Shown here piece by piece: positions 45,342 through 53,736 of a stretch of 64,000 nucleotides of DNA. The notes beneath the pieces are model-generated. The model saw only the letters and a program-made list of their open reading frames with translations, was not told the origin of the DNA and ran no database searches. Numbering within the stretch: the first letter of the stretch is position 1; the number at the start of each line of letters is the position of its first letter. Position numbers and translations under genes: made by a program. The stretch is from Streptomyces catenulae (GTDB lineage Bacteria; Actinomycetota; Actinomycetes; Streptomycetales; Streptomycetaceae): assembly GCF_000718015.1 (NCBI RefSeq), contig NZ_JODY01000031.1:62001-126000 (forward strand), given 5' to 3'.

Positions 45342-45662
45342 GTGACCTACGTCATCGCGCAGCCTTGTGTCGACGTCAAGGACAAGGCATGCATCGAGGA
45401 GTGCCCCGTCGACTGCATCTACGAGGGCTCCCGGTCCTTGTACATCCACCCGGACGAATGCGTCGACTGCGGGGCCTGCGAGCCGGTCTGCCCGGTCGAG
45501 GCGATCTTCTACGAGGACGACACCCCTGACGAGTGGAAGGACTACTACAAGGCGAATGTGGAGTTCTTCGACGAGCTGGGCTCGCCCGGTGGCGCCAGCA
45601 AGCTCGGCCTGATCGAGCGCGACCACGCCTTCATCGCCGCGCTGCCGCCGCAGAACCAGTAA
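45342..45662 (+). CDS. fdxA: seven-iron ferredoxin FdxA
   Basis: A 106-residue ferredoxin carrying one 3Fe-4S and one 4Fe-4S cluster. Cys residues lie at 9, 17, 21, 25, 40, 43, 46 and 50, with C-x7-C-x3-C-P in the N-terminal half and C-x2-C-x2-C-x3-C-P in the second. The C-terminal extension (DEWKDYYKANVEFFDELG) is typical of actinobacterial FdxA/FdxC. The GTG at 45342 has GAGGAGG (45326-45332) ~9 nt upstream. In actinobacteria it usually precedes dapC, as here, although the two proteins have no known direct interaction. Confidence 0.93.
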   Translation: MTYVIAQPCVDVKDKACIEECPVDCIYEGSRSLYIHPDECVDCGACEPVCPVEAIFYEDDTPDEWKDYYKANVEFFDELGSPGGASKLGLIERDHAFIAALPPQNQ

Positions 45663-45682
45663 GCGGTCCACCGCGGCGCCCC

Positions 45683-45720
45683 GAAGGTCTCGTACGGCAC
45701 CGACGCCGTGCGGGGCCTTC
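45683..45720 (+). terminator. fdxA terminator
   Basis: A 16-bp stem with three G-U pairs (45683-45698 with 45705-45720) and a 6-nt loop, 20 nt after the fdxA stop. It likely reduces read-through into dapC. Confidence 0.6.
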
Positions 45721-45811
45721 GCGCATTTCCGGGTCCGGCGCGCATACCGTGACCGGACCCGGCCCTCGCGCCGACGTCCCGGACGTCACCCCGCACCAGA
45801 AAGAGAGCATC

Positions 45812-46906
45812 GTGGGCGCAGTCTCCTCCCTCCTGCCGGTCTTCCCCTGGGACCGCCTGGAGCCCTACAAGGCCACGGCCGCCGCACACCCCGACGGCAT
45901 CGTCGACCTCTCCGTCGGCACCCCCGTCGACCCGGTGCCCGAGCTGATCCGCGCGGCGCTGACCGACGCCGCCGACAGCCACGGCTATCCCACGGTCTGG
46001 GGCACCCCCGCGCTCCGCGACGCCCTCACCCGCTGGGCCACCGACCGCCTCGGCGCCCGCGGGCTGGAGCACACCAACGTCCTGCCGGTCGTCGGCTCCA
46101 AGGAACTGGTCGCCTGGCTCCCCACCCAGCTGGGCCTCGGCCCCGGCGACAAGGTCGCCTACCCGCGCCTGGCCTACCCGACGTACGAGGTCGGCGCCCG
46201 CCTCGCCCGCGCCGAACCGGTCGCCTACGACGACCCGACCGACCTCGACCCGGCCGGGATCAAGCTGCTCTGGCTGAACTCGCCGTCCAACCCGACCGGC
46301 CGGGTCCTCACCGCCGACGAGCTGCGCACCGTCGTCGCCTGGGCCCGCGAGCACTCCATCCTGGTCGTCAGCGACGAGTGCTACCTCGAACTGGGCTGGG
46401 AGGCCGACCCGGTCTCCGTGCTGCACCCGGACGTCTGCGGCGGCTCCCACGAGGGCCTGGTCGCGGTGCACTCGCTCTCCAAGCGCTCCAACCTCGCCGG
46501 TTACCGCGCCGCGTTCCTCGTCGGCGACGCCGCCGTCCTCGGTGAGCTGCTGCAGATCCGTAAGCACGGCGGGATGATGGTCGCCGCGCCCGTCCAGGCG
46601 GCCACCGTCGCCGCGCTCGGCGACACCGCGCACGTCGCCGAGCAGCGCGAGCGTTACGCCCGCCGCCGCAGCGCGCTGCGCTCCGCGTTCGAGGCGGCCG
46701 GGTTCCGCATCGAGCACAGCGAGGCGTCGCTCTACCTCTGGGCCACCCGCGACGAGCCCTGCTGGGACACCGTCGGCCACCTCGCCGAGCGCGGCATCCT
46801 CGTCGCCCCCGGTGACTTCTACGGACCGGCCGGTGACCGCTTCGTCCGGATCGCCTTCACCGCGACCGACGAACGCGTCGACGCGGCGGTCCGCCGACTC
46901 GCCTAG
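45812..46906 (+). CDS. dapC: succinyldiaminopimelate transaminase DapC
   Basis: A 364-residue PLP-dependent class I aminotransferase of the lysine/diaminopimelate pathway, which makes N-succinyl-LL-diaminopimelate. PLP is held by Lys224 in SLSKRSNLAGYR. Other landmarks are VGTPVDPVP, then WLNSPSNPTGRVL, VVSDECYLELGW and the C-terminal FVRIAFTATDER. The GTG at 45812 has a GAGAG sequence 6 nt upstream. dapE lies 2 kb downstream on the same strand, so two steps of the same pathway cluster here. Confidence 0.9.
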   Translation: MGAVSSLLPVFPWDRLEPYKATAAAHPDGIVDLSVGTPVDPVPELIRAALTDAADSHGYPTVWGTPALRDALTRWATDRLGARGLEHTNVLPVVGSKELVAWLPTQLGLGPGDKVAYPRLAYPTYEVGARLARAEPVAYDDPTDLDPAGIKLLWLNSPSNPTGRVLTADELRTVVAWAREHSILVVSDECYLELGWEADPVSVLHPDVCGGSHEGLVAVHSLSKRSNLAGYRAAFLVGDAAVLGELLQIRKHGGMMVAAPVQAATVAALGDTAHVAEQRERYARRRSALRSAFEAAGFRIEHSEASLYLWATRDEPCWDTVGHLAERGILVAPGDFYGPAGDRFVRIAFTATDERVDAAVRRLA

Positions 46907-46916
46907 CGCACAGGCC

Positions 46917-46954
46917 GAAGGGGCCCGGGGAGCGTGAACTCCCCGGGCCCCTTC
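46917..46954. terminator. bidirectional terminator after dapC
   Basis: A perfect 16-bp stem (46917-46932 with 46939-46954) has a CGTGAA loop, between dapC and the convergent secreted-protein gene. One of the strongest hairpins in the window. Confidence 0.85.
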
Positions 46955-46982
46955 GTGTGGTCCGGCGCCGGTACGGCCGCCG

Positions 46983-47426
46983 TCAGCCGCCGACGGGGAG
47001 CCCGCCGAGCAGGCCCTTCGCCGCCGGGAGGGTACCGGCCGCGCCCTTGACCGCGTCGGTGGGCAGCGTGTCCGTGGAGAGACCGTTCTTGCCGGTCTTG
47101 CGGAGGACGGTGCCGACGGAGTCGGCGGTGCGCTGGGTGGTCGGGGCGGCCCGCTGGATCACCGGGGCGGCGGTGTCCGCCAGCGCCGGGGCGAGCTCCT
47201 GCGCGGCCGCGCCACCGGCCTCGTTCACCACGCCGACGCCTTCGTGCGCGACCGTGTCGAGGGTCTCGCTGGTGTGCTGCGAGTCCAGGGTGGTCAGTCC
47301 GCCCAGGTCGGTCGCGCTCGGCAGGGGCGCGGCGGTCGCGGCACCGGCCGCGCCGACCACGGGTGCCGCGCTCGCCGCGACCAGCAGGGCGGCTCGGGCG
47401 ATCCGGCGCGTAACGGGGAGGGACAT
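46983..47426 (-). CDS. secreted hypothetical protein
   Basis: A 147-residue protein with a Sec signal peptide (RRIARAALLVAASAAPVVGA, likely cleaved after ATAA near 35). The mature ~110 residues are small, polar and Ala/Thr-rich, with no known domain. The ATG at 47426 has AAGGAG ~5 nt upstream. Similar Streptomyces proteins are sometimes labelled ATP-binding, but no nucleotide motif is visible here and I do not support that. It could be a cell-surface or secreted structural protein. Confidence 0.65.
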   Translation of the reverse strand: MSLPVTRRIARAALLVAASAAPVVGAAGAATAAPLPSATDLGGLTTLDSQHTSETLDTVAHEGVGVVNEAGGAAAQELAPALADTAAPVIQRAAPTTQRTADSVGTVLRKTGKNGLSTDTLPTDAVKGAAGTLPAAKGLLGGLPVGG

Positions 47427-47742
47427 GGTGCTCCTTCGACGGAGGGGGCGCGTACTTCTGACAGCTGGGCACCGAGGTGCCGAGTCCGCCGGGCGGACGG
47501 ACGCCCTGACTACCGCGTCAGCCCTCCGAAGGTTGCGGTGAAGTCCGGTAAAGAATTGATAACGCGTCACATAATCCGCCGTGCCGAAAGGCGGGCAATA
47601 TGCGCATCCGGCCGCCTCCCGCGATACGGCCGAAACCCTTGTGACGTAAGGGAATCGCGCTTCCCCGGCCGCCCACCGCGGAACAACACGCGCGCCGCCG
47701 CCGGGGATTGACGGGCGTGCCCCGATGGAGGGAAGCGCCGGA
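47427..47742 (-). promoter_or_regulatory. 316-bp region upstream of the secreted-protein gene
   Basis: It holds the minus-strand promoter of the secreted-protein gene and the 3' end of the transglycosylase transcript. Around 47550-47580 the sequence is unusually AT-rich for this genome (AATTGATAACGCGTCACATA), the likeliest promoter or operator site. No ORF with appropriate codon bias is present. Confidence 0.4.
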
Positions 47743-48708
47743 CTACTGCCCGGTGGTGATCCGTACGGCCGCCGCCCCGGAACCGCCCGCGCCCGCGGTG
47801 CGCTGCCAGCCCGCCGCCGCGTCGGACGCCTGCCAGCTCCGCCCGGCGTAGGAGACCTGTTCGACGCCCAACTCGGCGGAGTGGGCCACCGACCAGAGCG
47901 CCACCTGCCAGCCGCGCCGCGCCGCGTCGCCCCCGGAGCCCGCCACCGGCACCGTCACCGTCCGCCCGGGCGCACCCTTCGCGTCCCCGGCGCCCTTGGT
48001 ACCCGCCGCGGGCAGCACCCCGGCGCCGAACTCCCGCACCAGCCGCTCCCGCACCCCCGTGGCGCCCCTGGCGTCCGCCGTCCGGGCACCCGCGCCGCCC
48101 CCGGTGTCCGCGCCGTTCGCCGGGCGCGGCACCACACAGGACAGAGCCGCGCCCCGGCGCCCGGTCAACGCGTCCGCCAGCAGCGTCGCGTCCGTCTCGT
48201 GCTTCGCGTACGCCAGCGGATAGCCGCTGCGCTGCACCCGCTGCGCCGACTCGGTCAGCGGCAGCCGCTCGTAACCGGGCACCTTCACCAGATGCGCGTA
48301 GAACTCCCCGGCGGCGTAGACCGGGTCCATGATCTGCCGGGAGGTGCCCCAGTCCTGCGAGGGGCGCTGCTGGAAGAGGCCGAGGGAGTCCTTGTCGCCG
48401 TGGTCGAGGTTGCGCAGCCCGGACTCCTGCATCGCCGTCGCCAGCGCGATCGCCACCGCCCGCGGCGGCAGCCCCCGCGCGGACGCCACCGCCGAGATCG
48501 TCGCCGCGTTCGCCGCCCGCTCCGGGGTCAGCTCCAGCGCCGTCCCGCCGTCCGCCGCCGCCACCGCGCACCGCGGCTCACCGGGCCCGCCGCCCAGCTG
48601 CTGCACCGCGAGATACGCCCCCGCGCCCAGCACCGCGGCCACCGCCACGGCGGTACGCCACGGACGCCGCCGACGGGCGGACGAGGGGGAGGACGAGGTG
48701 ACCTGCAC
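47743..48708 (-). CDS. membrane-anchored lysozyme-fold/lytic transglycosylase-like protein
   Basis: A 321-residue protein: short cytoplasmic Arg-rich tail, one TM helix (~15-35, TAVAVAAVLGAGAYLAVQQL), and an external domain with ATAMQESGLRNLDHGDKDS and LGLFQQRPSQDWGT, which resembles the catalytic Glu region of lytic transglycosylases. The C-terminal half (~220-321) is Gly/Ala-rich with a WQVALWSVAHSAELGVEQVS unit. Such proteins could remodel peptidoglycan, but activity is inferred. I favour the GTG at 48708, 7 nt after TACCGT on the minus strand, over the in-frame GTG at 48717. Divergent from dapE by about 40 bp. Confidence 0.68.
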   Translation of the reverse strand: MQVTSSSPSSARRRRPWRTAVAVAAVLGAGAYLAVQQLGGGPGEPRCAVAAADGGTALELTPERAANAATISAVASARGLPPRAVAIALATAMQESGLRNLDHGDKDSLGLFQQRPSQDWGTSRQIMDPVYAAGEFYAHLVKVPGYERLPLTESAQRVQRSGYPLAYAKHETDATLLADALTGRRGAALSCVVPRPANGADTGGGAGARTADARGATGVRERLVREFGAGVLPAAGTKGAGDAKGAPGRTVTVPVAGSGGDAARRGWQVALWSVAHSAELGVEQVSYAGRSWQASDAAAGWQRTAGAGGSGAAAVRITTGQ

Positions 48709-48715
48709 ACCACCC

Positions 48716-48742
48716 ACGGTAGCGAAGCACGGCGGATAGGGT
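48716..48742. promoter_or_regulatory. back-to-back leaderless promoters for the transglycosylase-like gene and dapE
   Basis: On the plus strand TAGGGT (48737-48742) lies 7 nt before the dapE ATG. On the minus strand TACCGT (48721-48716) lies 7 nt before the GTG at 48708. The two -10 elements are 15 bp apart, so the promoters must overlap and may compete. Confidence 0.5.
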
Positions 48743-48749
48743 TGAGAAC

Positions 48750-49841
48750 ATGGACCGCTCCACAGACCACCCCGCCCTCGACCTCTCGCTCGACGCCGCG
48801 GAGCTGACCGCGTGGCTCGTCGACTTCCCGTCCGAGAGCGGCGACGAGAAGGAGCTCGCCGACGCCGTCGAGCGGGCGCTGCGCGCGCTGGACCACCTCA
48901 CGGTCGACCGCCACGGCAACAACATCGTCGCCCGTACGCACCTGGGCCGCGCCGAGCGGGTGGTGCTCGCCGGTCACCTCGACACCGTGCCGATCGCCGA
49001 CAACGTCCCCTCCCGCCTCGACGACGAGGGCTATCTGTGGGGCTGCGGCTCCTGCGACATGAAGTCCGGCGTCGCCGTCCAGCTCAAGATCGCCGCGACC
49101 GTCCCCGAGCCCAACCGCGACCTCACCTTCGTCTTCTACGACCAGGAAGAGGTCGCCGCGCACCTCAACGGTCTCGGCCACGTCGCCGACGCCCACCCGG
49201 ACTGGCTCGCCGGTGACTTCGCCGTCCTGCTGGAGTCCTCCGACGGCGAGGTCGAGGGCGGCTGCCAGGGCACGCTCCGCGTCCTGCTGCGCACCACCGG
49301 TGAGCGCTCCCACTCCGCCCGCAGCTGGATGGGGGCCAACGCGATCCACGCCGCCGCCCCGATCCTCGGCAAGCTCGCCGCGTACCAGCCGCGCCGCGCC
49401 ATGATCGACGGGCTGGAGTACCGCGAGGGCCTCAACGCCGTCCGCGTCGAGGGCGGCGTCGCCAACAACGTCATCCCGGACGCCTGCACCGTCACCGTGA
49501 ACTTCCGCTACGCCCCGGACCGCACCCCCGAAGAGGCGCTGGCGCACGTCCGGGAGGTCTTCGCGGACTGCCCGGTGGACGAGTTCGTCGTCGACGACCA
49601 CTCCCCGGGCGCCCTGCCGGGTCTCTCCCACCCGGCGGCCAAGGCGTTCATGGACGCCGTCGGCGGCACCGCGCGCCCCAAGTTCGGCTGGACCGACGTC
49701 TCCCGCTTCAGCGCCCTCGGCGTCCCCGCGGTGAACTACGGCCCCGGCAACCCGCTCCTCGCCCACAAGCGGGACGAGCGGGTCCTCGCCGAGCGCATCG
49801 GCCACTGCGAGGAGCGGCTGCGCGCCTGGCTGACCAGCTGA
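48750..49841 (+). CDS. dapE: succinyl-diaminopimelate desuccinylase DapE
   Basis: A 363-residue M20-family zinc hydrolase that removes succinate from N-succinyl-LL-diaminopimelate, feeding lysine and peptidoglycan synthesis. Metal-site motifs are GHLDTVPIAD, then GCGSCDMKSG and YDQEEVAA. The dimerisation domain (~170-290) includes TGERSHSARSWMG and GVANNVIPD. Length fits the actinobacterial DapE group. The ATG at 48750 has no SD but follows TAGGGT at 7 nt. Confidence 0.92.
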   Translation: MDRSTDHPALDLSLDAAELTAWLVDFPSESGDEKELADAVERALRALDHLTVDRHGNNIVARTHLGRAERVVLAGHLDTVPIADNVPSRLDDEGYLWGCGSCDMKSGVAVQLKIAATVPEPNRDLTFVFYDQEEVAAHLNGLGHVADAHPDWLAGDFAVLLESSDGEVEGGCQGTLRVLLRTTGERSHSARSWMGANAIHAAAPILGKLAAYQPRRAMIDGLEYREGLNAVRVEGGVANNVIPDACTVTVNFRYAPDRTPEEALAHVREVFADCPVDEFVVDDHSPGALPGLSHPAAKAFMDAVGGTARPKFGWTDVSRFSALGVPAVNYGPGNPLLAHKRDERVLAERIGHCEERLRAWLTS

Positions 49842-49946
49842 CGCGGTCCCCGGCGGCGCGGGTCCCGGGCGGGCGCAGCGGTCCGCGCCGCCCGCCGCGG
49901 GATCTACGCTGAAGCCGCAACGATCTGTCAGCGGAGGGAGCACGAC

Positions 49947-50705
49947 ATGGCCAGTCCCGAAGGAGCAGCGGCCCCCGAGGAGCAGCGGCTGGGTCCCGTA
50001 CTGCGCCGTCACGACCAGGTGCAGCACAGCACCACGGACCAGCGGCTGCTGGACTCCGAGGGCTCCTCCGAGTGGGTGCACACCGATCCGTGGCGGGTGA
50101 TGCGCATCCAGTCGGAGTTCGTCGAGGGCTTCGGCGCGCTCGCCGAACTCGGCCCCGCGGTCAGCGTCTTCGGCTCCGCGCGCACGCCCCGCGACTCCGC
50201 CGAGTACGCGACCGGCGTGAAGCTCGGCCGGGCGCTGGTGGAGGCCGGTTTCTCGGTGATCACCGGCGGTGGCCCCGGCGCCATGGAGGCGGCCAACCGC
50301 GGCGCCCGCGAGGCCGGCGGCACCTCCGTCGGCCTCGGCATCGAGCTCCCCTTCGAACAGGGCATGAACGAATATGTGAACCTCGGGGTCGATTTCCGGT
50401 ACTTCTTCGTCCGGAAGACCTGCTTCGTGAAGTACGCCCGGGGCTTCGTCGTCCTGCCCGGCGGGCTCGGCACCCTGGACGAGCTGTTCGAGGCGCTCAC
50501 CCTCGTCCAGACCCGGAAGGTCACCCGCTTCCCGATCGTCCTCTTCGGCACCGCCTACTGGAGCGGACTGGTCGACTGGGTCCGCGGGACGCTGATCGCC
50601 GAGGGCAAGGCGTCCCCGCGCGATCTGGAGCTGTTCCACCTCAGCGACGACGTGGAGGAAGCGGTCGCACTGGTGACGAAGGAAGTCGGGCCGGGCGTGC
50701 GCTGA
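49947..50705 (+). CDS. LOG-family protein (TIGR00730, cytokinin-activating/nucleotide phosphoribohydrolase type)
   Basis: A 252-residue Rossmann-fold protein. The family signatures are TGGGPGAMEAANRGA and PGGLGTLDELFEALTL, which form the nucleotide site and catalytic Glu region of LOG proteins. These enzymes cleave nucleoside 5'-monophosphates to free base, and the bacterial role is often uncertain. About 65 N-terminal residues are polar. A TACGCT -10-like element lies at 49905-49910, and the ATG at 49947 has GGAGGG ~9 nt upstream. In mycobacteria the homologue (Rv1205) lies next to folP2, as here. Confidence 0.88.
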   Translation: MASPEGAAAPEEQRLGPVLRRHDQVQHSTTDQRLLDSEGSSEWVHTDPWRVMRIQSEFVEGFGALAELGPAVSVFGSARTPRDSAEYATGVKLGRALVEAGFSVITGGGPGAMEAANRGAREAGGTSVGLGIELPFEQGMNEYVNLGVDFRYFFVRKTCFVKYARGFVVLPGGLGTLDELFEALTLVQTRKVTRFPIVLFGTAYWSGLVDWVRGTLIAEGKASPRDLELFHLSDDVEEAVALVTKEVGPGVR

Positions 50706-50748
50706 CGCCGCCCGCGGGGCCGCCGGGGCGCGGCCCCGCCCGGGCCGG

Positions 50749-51609
50749 TCAGGCCAGCCCGCGCCGGGCGACCGCCGGTGGCCGGTGACCGGCGATGGAG
50801 GCGACCATGTCCAGCACCTGCCGGGTCTCGGCGACCTCGTGGACGCGGTAGACCTGCGCCCCCAGCCAGGCGGAGACGGCGGTGGTCGCCAGGGTGCCGA
50901 GGACGCGCTCCTTGACCGGCCGGTCGAGGGTCTCGCCGACGAAGTCCTTGTTGGAGAGCGAGACCAGCACCGGCCACCCCGTGTCGGTCATCTCGCCCAG
51001 CCGCCGGGTCGCCTCCAGGCTGTGCCGGGTGTTCTTCCCGAAGTCGTGCCCCGGATCGATCATGATCCCGTCGCGCCGGACGCCCAGCTCCACGGCGCGC
51101 TCCGCCAGACCCAGCGTGACGCGCAGGATGTCGGCCATCACATCGTCGTACGCGACCCGGTGCGGGCGGGTGCGCGGTTCGGCGCCCCCGGCGTGGGTGC
51201 AGACCAGGCCCGCGCCGTACCGGGCGGCGACCTCGGCGAGCTTCGGATCGACCCCGCCCCAGGCGTCGTTGAGGACATCGGCACCGGCCTCGCAGACCGC
51301 CGCGCCGACGTCGTGCCGCCAGGTGTCGACGCTGATGATCACGTCCGGGTGGCGCCGCCGCACCTCCGCGACGAAGCCGACGGTGCGCCGCGCCTCCTCC
51401 TCGGCGGTGACCTCCTCGCCGGGACCGGCCTTGACGCCGCCGATGTCGATGATCGCGGCGCCCTCGGCGACGGCCTGTTCGACGCGGGTGAGCGCCGCCT
51501 CGTCCCGGAACGTCGCCCCCTGGTCGTAGAAGGAGTCCGGGGTCCGGTTCACGATCGCCATGATCACCGACTCGTCCGCGCCGAACTCGCGTTTCCCCAG
51601 CCGCAGCAT
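50749..51609 (-). CDS. folP: dihydropteroate synthase family protein, FolP2-like
   Basis: A 286-residue TIM-barrel protein with MAIVNRTPDSFYDQGATF, then IIDIGGVKAGPGEEV, SVDTWR and DPGHDFGKNT. It resembles mycobacterial FolP2 more than canonical FolP1: the usual MGVVNVTPDSFSDGG-type start and DIGGESTRPG motif are replaced by NRTPDSF and DIGGVKAGPG. Mycobacterial FolP2 was reported to lack dihydropteroate synthase activity, so folate synthesis should not be assumed. The ATG at 51609 has AAGGAG ~6 nt upstream. Context (LOG, DivIVA-domain and Tag genes) also matches the mycobacterial folP2 locus. Confidence 0.85.
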   Translation of the reverse strand: MLRLGKREFGADESVIMAIVNRTPDSFYDQGATFRDEAALTRVEQAVAEGAAIIDIGGVKAGPGEEVTAEEEARRTVGFVAEVRRRHPDVIISVDTWRHDVGAAVCEAGADVLNDAWGGVDPKLAEVAARYGAGLVCTHAGGAEPRTRPHRVAYDDVMADILRVTLGLAERAVELGVRRDGIMIDPGHDFGKNTRHSLEATRRLGEMTDTGWPVLVSLSNKDFVGETLDRPVKERVLGTLATTAVSAWLGAQVYRVHEVAETRQVLDMVASIAGHRPPAVARRGLA

Positions 51610-51773
51610 TCTCACTCCTTCTCGGTGGTCCGCCAGCGACCTTACGTCCTCGCCCCGACCGGCAGCGGGCGCACGGCGCCCGGCACCTTCTCCGGCGTCG
51701 CCGTCGGTGCGGACGGTGACTGTCACACCCGCATGGCACGATCGGGGCAGGTGCATCTTCCGGGGAGTTGGTC

Positions 51774-52277
51774 GTGTTCTGGTTTCTGCTGATCGCCATG
51801 GTCGTGGTGGTCGCCGTGGTCACTCTGGTCGTCGTCGGCGGCGAGCGCGGCGGGCTGCGCGACGCCGAGCCGGAGCAGCTGTACGACCCGCTGCCCCAGG
51901 AACGCCCGCTGACCCGCGCCGACATCGACGCCGTACGCTTCGCGGTCACCGCCCGCGGCTACCGCATGAACGACGTCGACGACGCCCTCGACCGCATCGG
52001 CGCCGAACTCGCCGAGCGGGACGCCCGGATCGCCGAACTGGAGGCCGCGCTGGCCGGTTTCCACGCCGCCTCCATGGGCGCGCCGGAGCTGATCCGGGGC
52101 GACGGGGCGGCGGACGGGACGGCGGACGAGGCGCCCGCCGAGGGGGAGGACCCCGGCGCCACGGGGGAGGCCGACGGGAGCGGGGAGACGGCGCCGCCGC
52201 AGCCGCGGCCGGAGGGCGAGCGGCCCGGTGCGCGCGGCGGTGCGACCGCGGCGCCGGAGTCGGAGGGCCGGTCATGA
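51774..52277 (+). CDS. small membrane protein with DivIVA domain
   Basis: A 167-residue protein. TM helix at ~2-21 (FWFLLIAMVVVVAVVTLVVV), then a DivIVA-type motif (LTRADIDAVRFAVTARGYRM, DVDDALDRIGAEL) that continues as a coiled coil to ~100. The last ~65 residues are Glu/Gly/Pro-rich and disordered. It is far shorter than polar-growth DivIVA/Wag31 and could be an accessory curvature-sensing or septal protein. The GTG at 51774 has GGGGAG (51762-51767) 6 nt upstream. Its stop overlaps the next ATG (ATGA). Confidence 0.82.
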   Translation: MFWFLLIAMVVVVAVVTLVVVGGERGGLRDAEPEQLYDPLPQERPLTRADIDAVRFAVTARGYRMNDVDDALDRIGAELAERDARIAELEAALAGFHAASMGAPELIRGDGAADGTADEAPAEGEDPGATGEADGSGETAPPQPRPEGERPGARGGATAAPESEGRS

Positions 52278-52885
52278 CGGGCGTGGTGAGCGCCCCGGAC
52301 GGCGTCCCGCGCTGCCCCTGGGGCATGGAGTCCGAGAAGATGGCCGATTACCGGGCGTACCACGACACCGAGTGGGGCCGCCCGGTCCACGGCGACGACG
52401 CGCTCTTCGAGCGGATGTGCCTGGAGGCGTTCCAGTCCGGGCTGTCCTGGATCACGATCCTCCGCCGCCGCGAGGGGTTCCGCGCCGCCTTCGCCGGGTT
52501 CCGCATCGCCGAGGTCGCGCGCTTCACCGACGCCGACGCCGAACGGCTCCTCGCCGACCCCGGCATCATCCGCAATCGCGCCAAGATCGCCGCCACCCTC
52601 GGTAACGCCCGCCTCGCCGCCGCGCTGGCCCCCGGCGAGCTGGACGCCCTGATCTGGTCGTACGCCCCCGAGCGGACCGGCCGGGCGGCGCCGCGCACGG
52701 TCGCCGACATCCTGCCGGTCACCCCGGAGTCCACCGCGCTCGCCAAGGACCTCAAGAAGCGCGGCTTCCGCTTCGTCGGCCCGACCACCGCCTACGCGCT
52801 GATGCAGGCGTGCGGCCTGGTCAACGACCACCTCGCCGACTGCCACGCCCGGGAGGCGACGGAGCGGGCGGCGGCCACCGGCTGA
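52274..52885 (+). CDS. tag: DNA-3-methyladenine glycosylase I
   Basis: A 203-residue base-excision repair enzyme that removes 3-methyladenine. Diagnostic segments: RCPWGMESEKMADYRAYHDT, EWGRPVHGDDALFERMCLEA, QSGLSWITILRRREGFRAAF, then FVGPTTAYALMQACGLVNDH. Cys in the first motif and the late His residues of NDHLADCH form the zinc snap of the TagA family. The gene is coupled to the DivIVA-domain gene by an ATGA overlap and followed by a strong hairpin. Confidence 0.93.
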   Translation: MTGVVSAPDGVPRCPWGMESEKMADYRAYHDTEWGRPVHGDDALFERMCLEAFQSGLSWITILRRREGFRAAFAGFRIAEVARFTDADAERLLADPGIIRNRAKIAATLGNARLAAALAPGELDALIWSYAPERTGRAAPRTVADILPVTPESTALAKDLKKRGFRFVGPTTAYALMQACGLVNDHLADCHAREATERAAATG

Positions 52886-52892
52886 GCCCGGG

Positions 52893-52926
52893 GCCGCCCC
52901 GCCCGGGACGGGCCGGGCGGGGCGGC
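52893..52926. terminator. bidirectional terminator after tag
   Basis: A perfect 14-bp stem, GCCGCCCCGCCCGG (52893-52906) with CCGGGCGGGGCGGC (52913-52926), has a GACGGG loop and lies between tag and the convergent enoyl-CoA hydratase gene. Confidence 0.75.
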
Positions 52927-52935
52927 GCGCCCGGG

Positions 52936-53736
52936 TCAGCGCCCCAGGTAGACCGGCTTCTCCTTCTTCACGAACGCCTCGACGGCGATGCGGTGGTCCT
53001 CGGAGGCACCGGCCCGCGCCTGGAGTTCCTCCTCCTTGGCGAGCGCCTCGTCCAGCGTGTGCCCGGCGCCGAAGGCCAGCGACTCCTTGAGCGCCGCGTA
53101 GGCGACGGTCGGCCCGGCGGCGAGCTTGCGGGCGACGGCCGCGGCGCGGTCGGCCAGCTCCGCGGCGGGCACCACCTCGCTCGCGATGCCCAGCGCGTAC
53201 GCCTGCTCCGCGTCGATGCTGCGCGGGAAGAGCAGCAGGTCGGCGGCGCGACCGGGGCCGACGACGCGCGGCAGCGTCCAGGACACCCCGGAGTCGGCGG
53301 TGAGCGCGACCCCGGCGAAGGAGGTGTTGAAGGACGCCGAGTCGGCGACGATGCGGTGGTCGGCGGCGAGGGCGAAGCCGAAGCCCGCGCCCGCCGCGAC
53401 ACCGTTGACGCCCGCCACCACCGGCTTCGCCATCCCGGCGATCGCGGTGACGATGGGGTTGTAGTGCTCACGCACGGTGCTCATGGTGGCGCCGTCGCCG
53501 CTCTCCCGGTCCGCGGCGAGCAGCCCGATGTGCTCCTTGAGGTCCTGGCCGACGCAGAACGCGCGGCCGGTGGCGGTCAGCAGGACGGCGCGGACGGCGG
53601 AATCCGCCGCCGCCTCCCGCAGCCGCTCCCGGAGCGCCACCTTCGCGTCGATGTTCAGGGCATTCATCGCGTCGGGCCGGTTGAGGGTGATCGTGGCGAG
53701 TCCGTCGGTCACGTCGTAGAGCACGCTGTCGGCCAT
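52936..53736 (-). CDS. enoyl-CoA hydratase/isomerase family protein
   Basis: A 266-residue crotonase-fold protein. The oxyanion-hole strands are in GRAFCVGQDL and NGVAAGAGFGFALAADHRIV, and the stretch TADSGVSWTLPRVVG carries the position where PaaG-type isomerases have a catalytic Asp rather than the two Glu residues of a full hydratase. It may therefore be a PaaG-like isomerase. Exact substrate is unknown. The ATG at 53736 has GGAGGGAT ~9 nt upstream. A longer frame to 53889 is unsupported. Confidence 0.85.
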   Translation of the reverse strand: MADSVLYDVTDGLATITLNRPDAMNALNIDAKVALRERLREAAADSAVRAVLLTATGRAFCVGQDLKEHIGLLAADRESGDGATMSTVREHYNPIVTAIAGMAKPVVAGVNGVAAGAGFGFALAADHRIVADSASFNTSFAGVALTADSGVSWTLPRVVGPGRAADLLLFPRSIDAEQAYALGIASEVVPAAELADRAAAVARKLAAGPTVAYAALKESLAFGAGHTLDEALAKEEELQARAGASEDHRIAVEAFVKKEKPVYLGR

